Positions 19,144 through 27,700 of a stretch of DNA of 64,000 nucleotides are shown piece by piece; positions within the stretch are counted from its first letter, which is position 1, and every line of letters begins with the position of its first letter. Below the pieces are notes generated by a model, which did no database searches, was not told where the DNA came from, and was given only the letters and a program-made list of their open reading frames with translations. Both the position numbers and the translations under genes were made by a program. The stretch is from Sphingobium trunci (GTDB lineage: Bacteria > Pseudomonadota > Alphaproteobacteria > Sphingomonadales > Sphingomonadaceae), in contig NZ_JAKUJY010000020.1 of NCBI RefSeq assembly GCF_022664535.1, positions 1 to 64,000 of the forward strand, in the 5' to 3' direction.

Positions 19144-19891
19144 TTCCAACATCCTCATATTGGGCGGGACGACCGAGGCCAGCGCGCTTGCCAGCGCCCT
19201 GGCGGAGCGGGGGGAGCGGGCGGTGTTGAGCTATGCCGGGCGCACCGGCCAGCCCCGCGCGCAGCCCGTGCCGGTGCGGGTCGGCGGCTTTGGCGGGGTG
19301 GCGGGGCTCGTCGATTATCTGCGCGGGGAAGGGGTGACGCATCTGGTGGACGCGACCCATCCCTTTGCCGCGACGATGAGTGGCCATGCGGTGGCCGCCG
19401 CGCGGGAGGCGGGCATCGCGCATATCATGCTGACGCGGCCGCCATGGGTCGCGGGCGAGGGCGATCGCTGGACCCATGTGCCGGATATTTCCGCTGCCGT
19501 CGATGCGCTGGGGGGTAAGGCGAAACGGATCATGCTGGCGCTGGGGCGGATGCATGTGGATCGCTTCGGTGCGCAGCCGCAGCATCATTATCTGCTGCGT
19601 TTCGTCGATGCGCCGGATCAGGCCCCGGCTCTGCCCCGGCACAGTCTGATCGTCGATCGTGGGCCGTTCACCGTCGATGGCGATATGGGGCTGATGCGCG
19701 AGCATGGCATCGAACTGATCGTGTCGAAAAATGCCGGGGGTGACGGGGCGGAGGCCAAGCTGACCGCGGCGCGGAGGCTGGGGCTGTCGGTGCTGATGAT
19801 CGACCGGCCGCCCTGTCCCGCAGCGCGGGTGACGCATGAGGTCGGGGAGGTGCTGGACTGGCTGCGTCATTCGGCCGAGCGGGGGGTGTAG
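19094..19891 (+). CDS. cobK: Precorrin-6A reductase, CobK (inverted within the cob locus)
   Basis: The frame encodes a CobK/CbiJ reductase, shown by the N-terminal SNILILGGTTEASALA, the segment THLVDATHPFAATMSGHAV and the end motif SKNAGGDGAEAKLTAAR. It reduces precorrin-6A with NADPH. The gene is on the opposite strand from its neighbours. Its 3' end overlaps the convergent cobJ by 25 bases, and its 5' end overlaps the divergent cobL. The ATG at 19094 (or 19088) is the nearest standard start but has no clear ribosome-binding site and adds about 16 residues. AGGAG at 19129-19133 is well placed for an ATT at 19142, which would give the family-length N-terminus. Confidence 0.9.
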   Translation: MIVSQGPEDRASGVSAISNILILGGTTEASALASALAERGERAVLSYAGRTGQPRAQPVPVRVGGFGGVAGLVDYLRGEGVTHLVDATHPFAATMSGHAVAAAREAGIAHIMLTRPPWVAGEGDRWTHVPDISAAVDALGGKAKRIMLALGRMHVDRFGAQPQHHYLLRFVDAPDQAPALPRHSLIVDRGPFTVDGDMGLMREHGIELIVSKNAGGDGAEAKLTAARRLGLSVLMIDRPPCPAARVTHEVGEVLDWLRHSAERGV

Positions 19892-20616
19892 AGGATCGGC
19901 TGGCCGGGGCGCTTGATCAGGCGGGTGCGGCTCGATCCGACGATGACCATGGTCCGCATGTCGGCCATGTCCGGCGTTGCCTCCCCCAGGGAGACGATGC
20001 GCAGCTTTTCCTCCGGCGTGGAGACGGCGCGGGCGAAGAGGATCAGGCGATCGTCCCCACATTCCTCGCGCAGGAGGGTGAGGGCGCGGGCAAAGCCATC
20101 CGGGCGCGCCCTGGAGCGCGGATTGTAGAAAGCCATGGCGAAGTCGGCCTGCGCGGCGAGGCGCAGGCGGCGTTCGATCAACGCCCAGGGTTTGAGATTG
20201 TCGGAGAGGTTGATGGCGCAGAAATCATGGCCGAGCGGCGCCCCTGCCCTGGCGGCGGCGGCGAGCATGGCGGTGATGCCGGGCAGGACGCGGATGTCGA
20301 GCGTGCGCCAATGGTCCGGGCCGGTTTCGAGCGCCTCGAACAGCGCCGAGGCCATGGCGAAGACGCCGGGGTCGCCGGAGGACACCACCACGACCCTCTT
20401 GCCCTCCGCCGCCAGCGTCAGGGCATGGCCGGCGCGCTCCAGTTCGACGCGGTTGTCGCTGGCGTGGAGGGTGAGGCCGGGGCGTTCGGCCACGCGGGCG
20501 ACATAGGGGATGTAGCCGATCATGTCGGTGGCCTGCGCGAGCGTCTCCAACACTTCGGGGGTGATCTGCGCTTCGGCGCCGGGACCAAGGCCCGCCACGG
20601 CGATCCAGCCGGTCAT
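19867..20616 (-). CDS. cobJ: Precorrin-3B C17-methyltransferase, CobJ
   Basis: This 249-aa methylase begins MTGWIAVAGLGPGAEAQITP and carries VVSSGDPGVFAMASALFEAL and MAFYNPRSRARP, which are typical of CobJ/CbiH. It catalyses ring contraction and C17 methylation, giving precorrin-4. The start at 20616 overlaps the cobI stop by four bases; an upstream open frame reads through cobI in another phase and is not real. The 3' end overlaps the convergent cobK by 25 bases. Confidence 0.95.
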   Translation of the reverse strand: MTGWIAVAGLGPGAEAQITPEVLETLAQATDMIGYIPYVARVAERPGLTLHASDNRVELERAGHALTLAAEGKRVVVVSSGDPGVFAMASALFEALETGPDHWRTLDIRVLPGITAMLAAAARAGAPLGHDFCAINLSDNLKPWALIERRLRLAAQADFAMAFYNPRSRARPDGFARALTLLREECGDDRLILFARAVSTPEEKLRIVSLGEATPDMADMRTMVIVGSSRTRLIKRPGQPILYTPRSAE

Positions 20617-21332
20617 GGGCGGCGGCCCTGTCCGTGGATCAGCAGGATCGAGAAATAGGCGGTGACATGGTCCGCTTCGGCCAGCGGGGTGATCCGCTGG
20701 TCGGCCATGGTCGCATATTCGACCAGCCAGGCGCAGTCCTGTTTGCCCGCGGCCTCGACCGCCCGGCGCAGCTTGGGCAGGTTGCGGCCGATCTTCATGA
20801 CGACCAGCGCATTGGTGTCGTGGATGCGCCGGGCCAGCTCCTCTTCGGGAAGCGTCGCCATCAGCACGGTCGTCACATCGTCGCCCCAGCTGATCGGCGT
20901 GCCGCTGGCGGTCCAGGCGCCGGACATGCCGGTGATGCCGGGCACGATCTTCACCGGCGCGGCGAGGCGGCTGTGCAGGTGCATGAAGCTGCCGTAGAAG
21001 AAGGGGTCGCCTTCGCACAGGACGACGACTTCCTCGCCGGACGCGGCCAAGGCGTCCAGATGCGCGGTGCATGCCGCGTAGAAGTTCGACAGAATCTCGT
21101 TGTAGCGCGGATCGGTCAGCGGAATTTCCGTGGTCACGGGATATTCCATCGCAAATTCGACGACATCGGGATGCAGCAGGCCGTCGACGATGCGGCGGGC
21201 ATGGCCGGATTTGCCCGCCTTGCGGAAATAGGCGACGTGGCGGGCGTTCCGGATCAGGCGGTCGGCGCGGACGCTCATCAGGTCCTGCGCGCCGGGGCCG
21301 AGGCCGACGCCATGGATGGTGCCGGTGGTCAT
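20613..21332 (-). CDS. cobI: Precorrin-2 C20-methyltransferase, CobI
   Basis: This 239-aa tetrapyrrole methylase starts MTTGTIHGVGLGPGAQDLMS and has the CobI/CbiL motif YFRKAGKSGHARRIV and the conserved LCEGDPFFYGSFMHLHSRL. It methylates C20 of precorrin-2 to give precorrin-3A, the substrate of CobG encoded two genes upstream. It overlaps cobH and cobJ by four bases each. Confidence 0.95.
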   Translation of the reverse strand: MTTGTIHGVGLGPGAQDLMSVRADRLIRNARHVAYFRKAGKSGHARRIVDGLLHPDVVEFAMEYPVTTEIPLTDPRYNEILSNFYAACTAHLDALAASGEEVVVLCEGDPFFYGSFMHLHSRLAAPVKIVPGITGMSGAWTASGTPISWGDDVTTVLMATLPEEELARRIHDTNALVVMKIGRNLPKLRRAVEAAGKQDCAWLVEYATMADQRITPLAEADHVTAYFSILLIHGQGRRP

Positions 21333-21958
21333 TCCGCTGCGCTCGCTATGGCGTTGATGGCCGCTACCGTGATGGCGCTGCCGCCCAGGCGGCCCTCGAC
21401 GATGCAGCAGGGTACGGGCTGGCCTTGCCAGAGGGCATGTTTGGATTCCGCCGCGCCGACGAAGCCCACCGGGCAACCGATGATCGCGGCTGGGCGGGGG
21501 CAGGCGGGGTCTTCCAGCATGTTGAGCAGGTGAAAGAGCGCCGTCGGGGCGTTGCCGATCGCGACAAGGGCGCCTGTGAGATGGGGGCGCCAGAGTTCGA
21601 GCGCGACGGCGGAACGGGTGTTGGCCATGCGCTCCGCGAAGCCGGGTACCTGCGGATCATGGAGCGTGCAGAGGATCGGATTGGCGGCAGGCAGGCGCCT
21701 GGTCGTGATTCCTTCCGACACCATGCGTGCGTCGCAGAGGATGGGGGCGCCCGCCTCCAGCGCGGCGATCGCTTCCCTGGCGAAGGTCGGGGAGAAGCGG
21801 ATATGCGGGGCAAGGTCCACCAGCCCCGCCGCGTGGATCATGCGGACGGCGATGCGCTCTTCCTCCGGAGTGAAGCGGGCGAGGTCCGCCTCCGCGCGGA
21901 TTGTGCGGAAGGATTGGCGGTAGATGGCGGCGCCGTCGGTTTCGTAGAGATGGGGCAT
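21329..21958 (-). CDS. cobH: Precorrin-8X methylmutase, CobH
   Basis: This 209-aa enzyme moves the methyl group from C11 to C12, converting precorrin-8X to hydrogenobyrinic acid. Family features seen are RMIHAAGLVDLAPHIRFSP with the catalytic His, ILCDARMVSEGITTRRLP, and GCPVGFVGAAESK near the end. Length is normal. It sits three bases after cobG and overlaps cobI by four. Confidence 0.95.
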   Translation of the reverse strand: MPHLYETDGAAIYRQSFRTIRAEADLARFTPEEERIAVRMIHAAGLVDLAPHIRFSPTFAREAIAALEAGAPILCDARMVSEGITTRRLPAANPILCTLHDPQVPGFAERMANTRSAVALELWRPHLTGALVAIGNAPTALFHLLNMLEDPACPRPAAIIGCPVGFVGAAESKHALWQGQPVPCCIVEGRLGGSAITVAAINAIASAAE

Positions 21959-21961
21959 TTT

Positions 21962-23095
21962 CTAACGGGCTCCGAAAAGAGCGAGGATCTGGTCGGGGGT
22001 CAGGGCGGCATGTTCGGCAGGCGATCCGGCGCGCGCCTTGCGGGCGAGGTCGAAGCCCCCATCCCGGCCGGTGAGGACGATATCGGCGGGCGCGGGGCGG
22101 GCGCAGCCCTTGGCGCAGCCGGACACATGCAGCGACTCGCCGACATGCGGCGCGAGGCGGGCGGCGAGCCCGCGGGTGGCGACGCTCGCCTGCGGGCAGG
22201 CCGGGGCGCCGGGGCAGGCATCCACGCGCAGCAGCGGATCGGAGGCGGCGAGTCCGGAGTTTTGGGTACCTCCCTCCACGACCAGCCCGCGCCAGGGGGT
22301 GAGGCGCAGGGCGATGACGCCCGGATGCGACGCCATGGCGGCCAGATCGCCAGCCTCGATCTGGCCGAAGGGGATGCCATGAAATGGGCCGGGCGCTTGC
22401 GCGAGGGCGGTCTGGAGGGAACGGGCGGCGGCAGGGGCCATGTCCGCTTCGCCGGGCATCGGGGCATGATGACGGGCCATGCGTCCGGAGGCCGTACCGC
22501 CGCTGGCGACGAACCAGCGGGCAAGGGCGATCAGCGCCTGAGCGGACAGACCGGTCCTGACGGGCGTGCCCATGGCGCGGCCGTCCGCGCGCAGGATGAT
22601 GGCTCCGCTTTCGCTGCGTTCGAAGCGGAAGTCGGCTGGCACTTGCTGGAGCGCGGGTGCGGGGCCGGTGTCGATCGCGATGCCGATCTTGGGTGGAAGG
22701 TTGGGCAGATCGTCCAGCCGTTCCAGCAGCGCCTGGGCAATGCGGTAGCTGTCATCGCCAGCCTGCCAGTCGGGGGTCAGGATGATGGCGCGGCGCGCTT
22801 CGCGGGCGGGATCGGCATCGGTCAGGCCGAGTGCGACCAGTTGCGCGATCAGGACAGGATGGCTTTGCGCGGAGACGCCCCGGATCTGAAGGGCGGCCCG
22901 GTTGGTGAGGTCGATCAGGCCATTGCCATGCTGGCGGCCAAGATGGGCCAGCGCCACGGCCTGCATTGCGGTCAGCCGCCCCAGCGGCGGGCGCACGCGA
23001 ACCAGCAGGCCGTCCCCCGCCTCCATCGGACGCCAGGCCGTCGGGCACCAGCCGCGAATGGCGGGCGCGGATGGCGCGGCTTGCGCGTCTGGCAC
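21962..23095 (-). CDS. cobG: Precorrin-3B synthase, CobG
   Basis: This 377-aa protein belongs to the sulfite/nitrite reductase fold and is the oxygen-dependent monooxygenase that makes precorrin-3B, so the pathway here is the aerobic one. The Fe-S/haem-type cysteines appear in RVDACPGAPACPQASVATRG and HVSGCAKGCARPAPADI. The start is a GTG at 23095 with GGGAGG upstream at good spacing. It is the first gene after the B12 riboswitch at 23220-23410, so its expression and that of the downstream cob genes should fall when cobalamin is abundant. Confidence 0.94.
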   Translation of the reverse strand: MPDAQAAPSAPAIRGWCPTAWRPMEAGDGLLVRVRPPLGRLTAMQAVALAHLGRQHGNGLIDLTNRAALQIRGVSAQSHPVLIAQLVALGLTDADPAREARRAIILTPDWQAGDDSYRIAQALLERLDDLPNLPPKIGIAIDTGPAPALQQVPADFRFERSESGAIILRADGRAMGTPVRTGLSAQALIALARWFVASGGTASGRMARHHAPMPGEADMAPAAARSLQTALAQAPGPFHGIPFGQIEAGDLAAMASHPGVIALRLTPWRGLVVEGGTQNSGLAASDPLLRVDACPGAPACPQASVATRGLAARLAPHVGESLHVSGCAKGCARPAPADIVLTGRDGGFDLARKARAGSPAEHAALTPDQILALFGAR

Positions 23096-23182
23096 TGGAC
23101 TTCACCTCCCACGTCGCAACGGTGGGCTGAAGGCAAGCCTCCAGCCGCACATCCGTCGCCCGTGCGGAGAACCGAGCCGTGA

Positions 23183-23211
23183 CCATCCCCTGGACCATGG
23201 CAAGAGCGACC
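23183..23211 (-). repeat. 29-bp sequence shared downstream of both B12 riboswitches (copy 1)
   Basis: This 29-bp stretch follows the first cobalamin aptamer by about ten bases in the direction of transcription. It matches a stretch at 30706-30734, after the second aptamer, in 28 of 29 positions. It lies outside the conserved aptamer core. It could be a common expression-platform element or a trace of duplication of the leader. Confidence 0.6.
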
Positions 23212-23219
23212 CTTTGCGT

Positions 23220-23410
23220 ACGGCAGGTCTCCTGGCTTGCGGGTCACAGCTTTGGCAGGGGCCTTCCCGGATCGCTCCAGTGGCTGACTTTCCCCGGTTC
23301 CCTGGGGGCGTCGTCCTTGCCTCGCTCGCCGCTCACAGTTGCAGGGACAGCCGCGGATTGGGAAGTTTCCTTCCGCACCGCATTCCCATTCAAGCCCTTT
23401 CAGGGCACCG
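23220..23410 (-). ncRNA. Cobalamin riboswitch 1, upstream of cobG
   Basis: Read on the minus strand, the leader shows the cobalamin aptamer signatures in order: GGTGCCCTG at the 5' end, GGGAATGCGGTGCGG, the core CTGTCCCTGCAACTGTGAGC, the B12 box GTCAGCCACTGG, and the closing GCAAGCCAGGAGACCTGCC. The region ends about 125 bases before the cobG GTG. A hairpin near 23125-23145 lies between the aptamer and the cobG ribosome-binding site and may belong to the expression platform. Known riboswitches of this class repress cob genes when adenosylcobalamin binds. Confidence 0.95.
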
Positions 23411-23490
23411 ACGCGATCGAATGGAACCAGCACCGCCGGTTCCAGCCGCGCTTCATAAGGCGAGTGGCAGCGAAAGGGAAGTGGGTTGGT

Positions 23491-24120
23491 CTATCGCGTG
23501 ACGACCGTCGAATGCCAGTCGGTGCGATGTTCCCAGCCGCGCCTTTCCAGTTCGGGCGTGGCCTCCTCGCTGGTGGGATAGCCCAGGCACAAAAGGCCCA
23601 GGCAGCGCCAGCTTGGCGGGACTTCCAGCATCGCGTCGACCGTGGCGGGGTCGAGGATCGAGACCCAGCCCATGCCGATCCCGCGCGTGCGGGCGGCGAG
23701 CCAGAGGGTGTGGATCGCCATGACGCAACTGTAGCGGCGCGCTTCGGGCATGGTCATGGCGCCCAGCCGGTGGCCGGTTTCGGTGCCTTCGTCGCAATAG
23801 ACCGCAAAGAGGGCCGGGGCTTCGCGCAGGCCGTGGAGCTTCAGGCTGCGATACAGCCTGTCTTCCTGCCCTTCATAGATTTTTCCGGCCCTGGCGACCT
23901 GTTCATCCACATGGGCGGCGAGCGCTTCGCGCAGGGCTGGCGTCGCGATCCGGACGAAGCGCCATGGCTGGGACAGGCCGACGGATGGCGCGCTATGGGC
24001 AAGGGCAAGCAGCCGGTCCACCTCCGCCTCATCCAGCGGGTCGCACAGAAAATGACGGACATCGCGGCGGGCGTGGATCAGATCCTCGAAGGCGGCGATG
24101 TCAAAGAGGGTCTGGGTCAG
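23491..24120 (-). CDS. bluB: 5,6-dimethylbenzimidazole synthase, BluB (probable CTG start)
   Basis: The frame encodes BluB, which cleaves FMNH2 with oxygen to make the lower ligand of B12. Family motifs are ARRDVRHFL, APSVGLSQPWRFVRI and the nitroreductase-like core WLAARTRGIGMGWVSI. The ARRDVRHFL segment, needed for flavin binding in the family, lies upstream of the first standard start (a GTG at 24021), so that start would cut off a conserved region. No ATG, GTG or TTG exists further upstream in frame. A CTG at 24118-24120 overlaps the cobO stop as CTGA and has AGGA eight bases upstream, so I place the start there (209 aa). Confidence 0.9.
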   Translation of the reverse strand: MTQTLFDIAAFEDLIHARRDVRHFLCDPLDEAEVDRLLALAHSAPSVGLSQPWRFVRIATPALREALAAHVDEQVARAGKIYEGQEDRLYRSLKLHGLREAPALFAVYCDEGTETGHRLGAMTMPEARRYSCVMAIHTLWLAARTRGIGMGWVSILDPATVDAMLEVPPSWRCLGLLCLGYPTSEEATPELERRGWEHRTDWHSTVVTR

Positions 24121-24722
24121 AATTCGATTCCTGCCTGAGCCTTCACGCCGCTGCGGAAGGGATGTTTGACAAGGGTCATTTCGGTGACGAGGTCGGCGGC
24201 CTCGATCAGTCCGTCGGGCGCGTTGCGGCCGGTGATGACGACATGCTTCATCGGGGCGCGGGCGGTCACGGCCTCCAGCACTTCCTCCAGCGGCAGATAG
24301 TCGTAGCGCAGCACGATGTTGAGCTCATCGGCCAAGACCATGTCGTAGCTGGGATCGGCAATCATTCTTTTCACCTCATCCCATGCTTCGCGGGCAAGGG
24401 CAATGTCACGCGTGCGGTCCTGGGTATTCCAGGTGAAGCCTTCGCCCATCGGCTTGAATTCCACCTGGTCGGGGAACGCATCGAACACGGCTTTTTCTCC
24501 CGTGGTCATGGCGCCCTTCACGAACTGGACGACGCCGACTTTACGGCCATGGCCGATGGAACGGACGACCATGCCCAGCGCGGCCGTGGTCTTGCCCTTG
24601 CCCTTGCCGGTGTGGACGATCAGCAGGCCCTTTTCCTGGGTCTTGGTCGCCATGATCTTGTCATGGGCGGCCTGCTTCTTCTTCATCTTTTCAGCATGTT
24701 GTTCGGGGGTGCGTTCGATCAT
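24117..24722 (-). CDS. cobO: Cob(I)yrinic acid a,c-diamide adenosyltransferase, CobO
   Basis: This 201-aa enzyme transfers the adenosyl group of ATP to the corrinoid cobalt. The P-loop VHTGKGKGKTTAALGM is present, followed by VGVVQFVKGAMTTGE, MGEGFTWNTQDR and VLADELNIVLRYDYLPL, all diagnostic of the CobA/CobO/BtuR family. The start at 24722 overlaps the cobN stop as ATGA. The stop overlaps the proposed CTG start of bluB in the same way. Confidence 0.95.
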   Translation of the reverse strand: MIERTPEQHAEKMKKKQAAHDKIMATKTQEKGLLIVHTGKGKGKTTAALGMVVRSIGHGRKVGVVQFVKGAMTTGEKAVFDAFPDQVEFKPMGEGFTWNTQDRTRDIALAREAWDEVKRMIADPSYDMVLADELNIVLRYDYLPLEEVLEAVTARAPMKHVVITGRNAPDGLIEAADLVTEMTLVKHPFRSGVKAQAGIEF

Positions 24723-27700
24723 GGGCGGTCTTCCTCGATGTCGGATAGGAGCATGGCGGCGCTGTTCGATCTGGGTTTCCACAAACCGCGGTCGAGTGCT
24801 TCGCGCAGGCGCGCGGCGGTTTCGCGCAGCGCGGCGGGGTTGGCCTCCGCCATGAAGGCGCGGACGGCCTCGTCCTCGATGAAGGCGGCGTGGACGGCGT
24901 CGAAATGATGATCCTTCACCGCATGGGTGGTCGCGGCGAAGGCGAAGAGATAATCGACCGAGGCGGCGATCTCGAATGCGCCCTTGTAGCCGTGGCGCAT
25001 CATGCCCGCGATCCATTTGGGGTTGGTGACGCGCGCCCTGACGATGCGGCCGATCTCATCCTCCAGCGTGCGGACGACGGGGCGTTCCGGGCGGCTATGG
25101 TCGTTGTGGTAGGATAGCGGCCTCCTGCCCGAGAGATGCTCGACCGCAGCGGCGATGCCGCCCTCGAACTGGTAATAATCGTCGCTGTCGAGCAGGTCAT
25201 GCTCGCGATTGTCCTGATTCTGGATCAGCGCGTCGGCCTGGGTCAGCCGCTCCGCGAACAGGCTGCGTTCGGCATCGCCCTCCACGCCGCCGCCATAGGC
25301 ATAGCTACCCCAGTCGAGATAGACGTTGGCGAGGTCGGCACGGTCGTGCCAGATCTTCTCGTCGATCATCGCTTGCAGGCCAGCGCCATAGGCGCCGGGT
25401 TTCGAGCCGAAGACGCGGGCGCCTGCGCGGCGGGCGGCGGCCTTTTCGGGCGCGCCCTGCGCGATCAGGCCGGCGGTTTCGGCGTGGTGGCGGGCGGCGG
25501 CGGGATTGTCCTCCTCCGGCTCGTCCAGCGCCATGACGGCGCGGGCGGCGCTGTCCAGCAGGTCGATCTGCTCCGGGAAGGCGTCGCGGAAGAAGCCGGA
25601 TACGCGGAAGGTGACGTCCACGCGGGGGCGGTTCAGTTCGGCGAGCTTCATTACCTCGAAGCCGGTGACGCGGCCCGAGGCCCAGTCCCATTTTGGGCGG
25701 ACTCCCATGAGGGCGAGCGCCTGCGCTATGTCGTCGCCGCCGGTGCGCATATTGGCTGTGCCCCATGCCGACAGGGCGATGGCGCTGGGATAGGCGCCCT
25801 CGCGCTGGAGATAGTCCTGCACGATGAGTTCGGCGGAACGCTGGCCAAGGTTCCATGCGGCGACCGTGGGCACGGCGCGGGTGTCGACCGAATAGAAGTT
25901 GCGGCCGGTGGGCAGGACGTCCGGGCGCCCTCTGGTGGGCGCGCCCGATGGGCCGGGGAGGACGAAGCGGCCATCGAGCGCGGCGAGAAGGGCGGCCCTT
26001 TCGGCGTCGCCGCAAGCCGCGACGCGGGGGGCGAGATCAGTTTCGATCGCGGCGAGGACGGCCGCGCTGTGCGGACCGGGCGGGGACGCGCCGCCGTCGA
26101 GCAGGTGGATGGCGAGGAGTTCCAGACGCTCGACCGTATCGCCGGTGGTGCGCCATGGCGAGAGGGTGAGGTCTTGCAGCAGCGGGGGCCGGGGACCAGA
26201 CCATGGCGTGCCCATGGTGCAGTCGAGCGGGTCGAAATCCAATGCCAGATCGTTGGCCAGAGCGCGCGGAAGGGACTGCTGGCCGTCATGGTCCAATCCG
26301 CGCGGACAACGGGCAAGCGCGATCAGCAGGTCGCGGCGGAGTTCGGCTTCCGGGCTTCGGGTGAAGACATGCAGCCCGTTGCGGATCTGCATTTCCTTGA
26401 GATCGCAGAGATAATTGTCGATGGCGGCGAGAGCATCCTCTCCATTGCCTTGCGCGCCCGCGTCCTTGTCGAGACCCTGGGAGGCGGCAAGGGTGATTAT
26501 GTCCTTGCGCAGCGTTTCCAGGCGGCGCGGGTCCATGCCGGCGGCGAGATAATATTCGTCGACCAGCGCCTCCAGTTCCTTGAGCGGGCCATAGGTTTCC
26601 GCGCGGGTGAGAGGCGGCGTCAGATGATCGATGATGCAGGCGCCGATGCGGCGCTTCGCCTGCGTGCCCTCGCCTGGATCGTTGACGATGAAGGGGTAGA
26701 TTTGCGGGACCGGCCCGGCGCAGATTTCCGGGAAGCAGTTTTCCGACAGGGCGATGGCCTTGCCGGGCAACCATTCCAGATTGCCATGCTTGCCGACATG
26801 GACGACGGCGTGCGCTTCGAACGCCTGCGCCAGCCAGAGATGGAAAGCGAGATAGGCGTGGGGCGGGGGCAGGGCCGGGTCGTGATAGCTGGCCTTGGGA
26901 TCGATATGATAGCCGCGTGAGGGCTGGACCGCGACCGCGACCTTGCCGAAGCGGTGGACGGGGAGGTGGAAGGCGCCATCATGGAAGAAGGGGTCGTCTT
27001 CCGGTTTTCCCCAGCGGATCTGGATGGCTTCGCGGGCGCTAGGAGGAAGGGTGGCGAGGGCGGCGCAATAGGCGGGGAGGGACAGGGCGACTTCTCCACG
27101 CTTGCCGGGCGTCGCGTTGGTGATGCCCCCTGTCATGTGGCGCATCAGGGTTGCGCCGTCGGTGGGCGCGTCGCCGGTATCATAGCCGCTTTCAGCAAGG
27201 GCGTTCAGGATCGCGGCGGCGCTGGCGGGGGTATCAAGGCCGACGCCATTGCCGATGCGGCCATCCTTGTTGGGATAGTTGGCGAGGACCAGCGCGACGT
27301 TGCGATCCGCCGGGCGGGAGCGGCGTAGTTTTGCCCAATTTACAGCAAGCTGTGATACGAAGCTCACGCGATCTTCAAGGATGCGCGGGACGATGATGCT
27401 GCATTCCGTGCGCTGGTCGAAGCGGGCGGCGGCCTTGAAGGCGACCGCGCGGGTGAAGAGGCGGCCATCCACTTCAGGCAGGGCGATGTGCATGGCAAGG
27501 TCGCGAGGGCCGAGGCCGCGCGCGCTTTCCTGCCATGCGCCCTGTTCGGCACTGGCGAAGATGGTCTGGAGGATCGGGCAATCGGCTCGTTCGAGGATCG
27601 AGGGAGTGCGCGGCTCGCCAGGGGCGCTGGCGGTGAAAGCCGTGGCGTTGAGGATGACGTCCGGCGGGCATGTTGCCATCAGGCCTTGCAGGAAGTCTCT

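Noticed and set aside
19867..21072. Extended cobJ frame starting at 21072
   Set aside because: The extra 152 residues are Arg/Pro/His-rich and overlap cobI in another phase. The family N-terminus MTGWIAVAGLGPG begins at 20616.
23491..24021. bluB starting at the GTG at 24021
   Set aside because: This would remove the conserved ARRDVRHFL segment that precedes APSVGLSQPW in the family, and would leave a 100-base gap in an otherwise overlapping operon.
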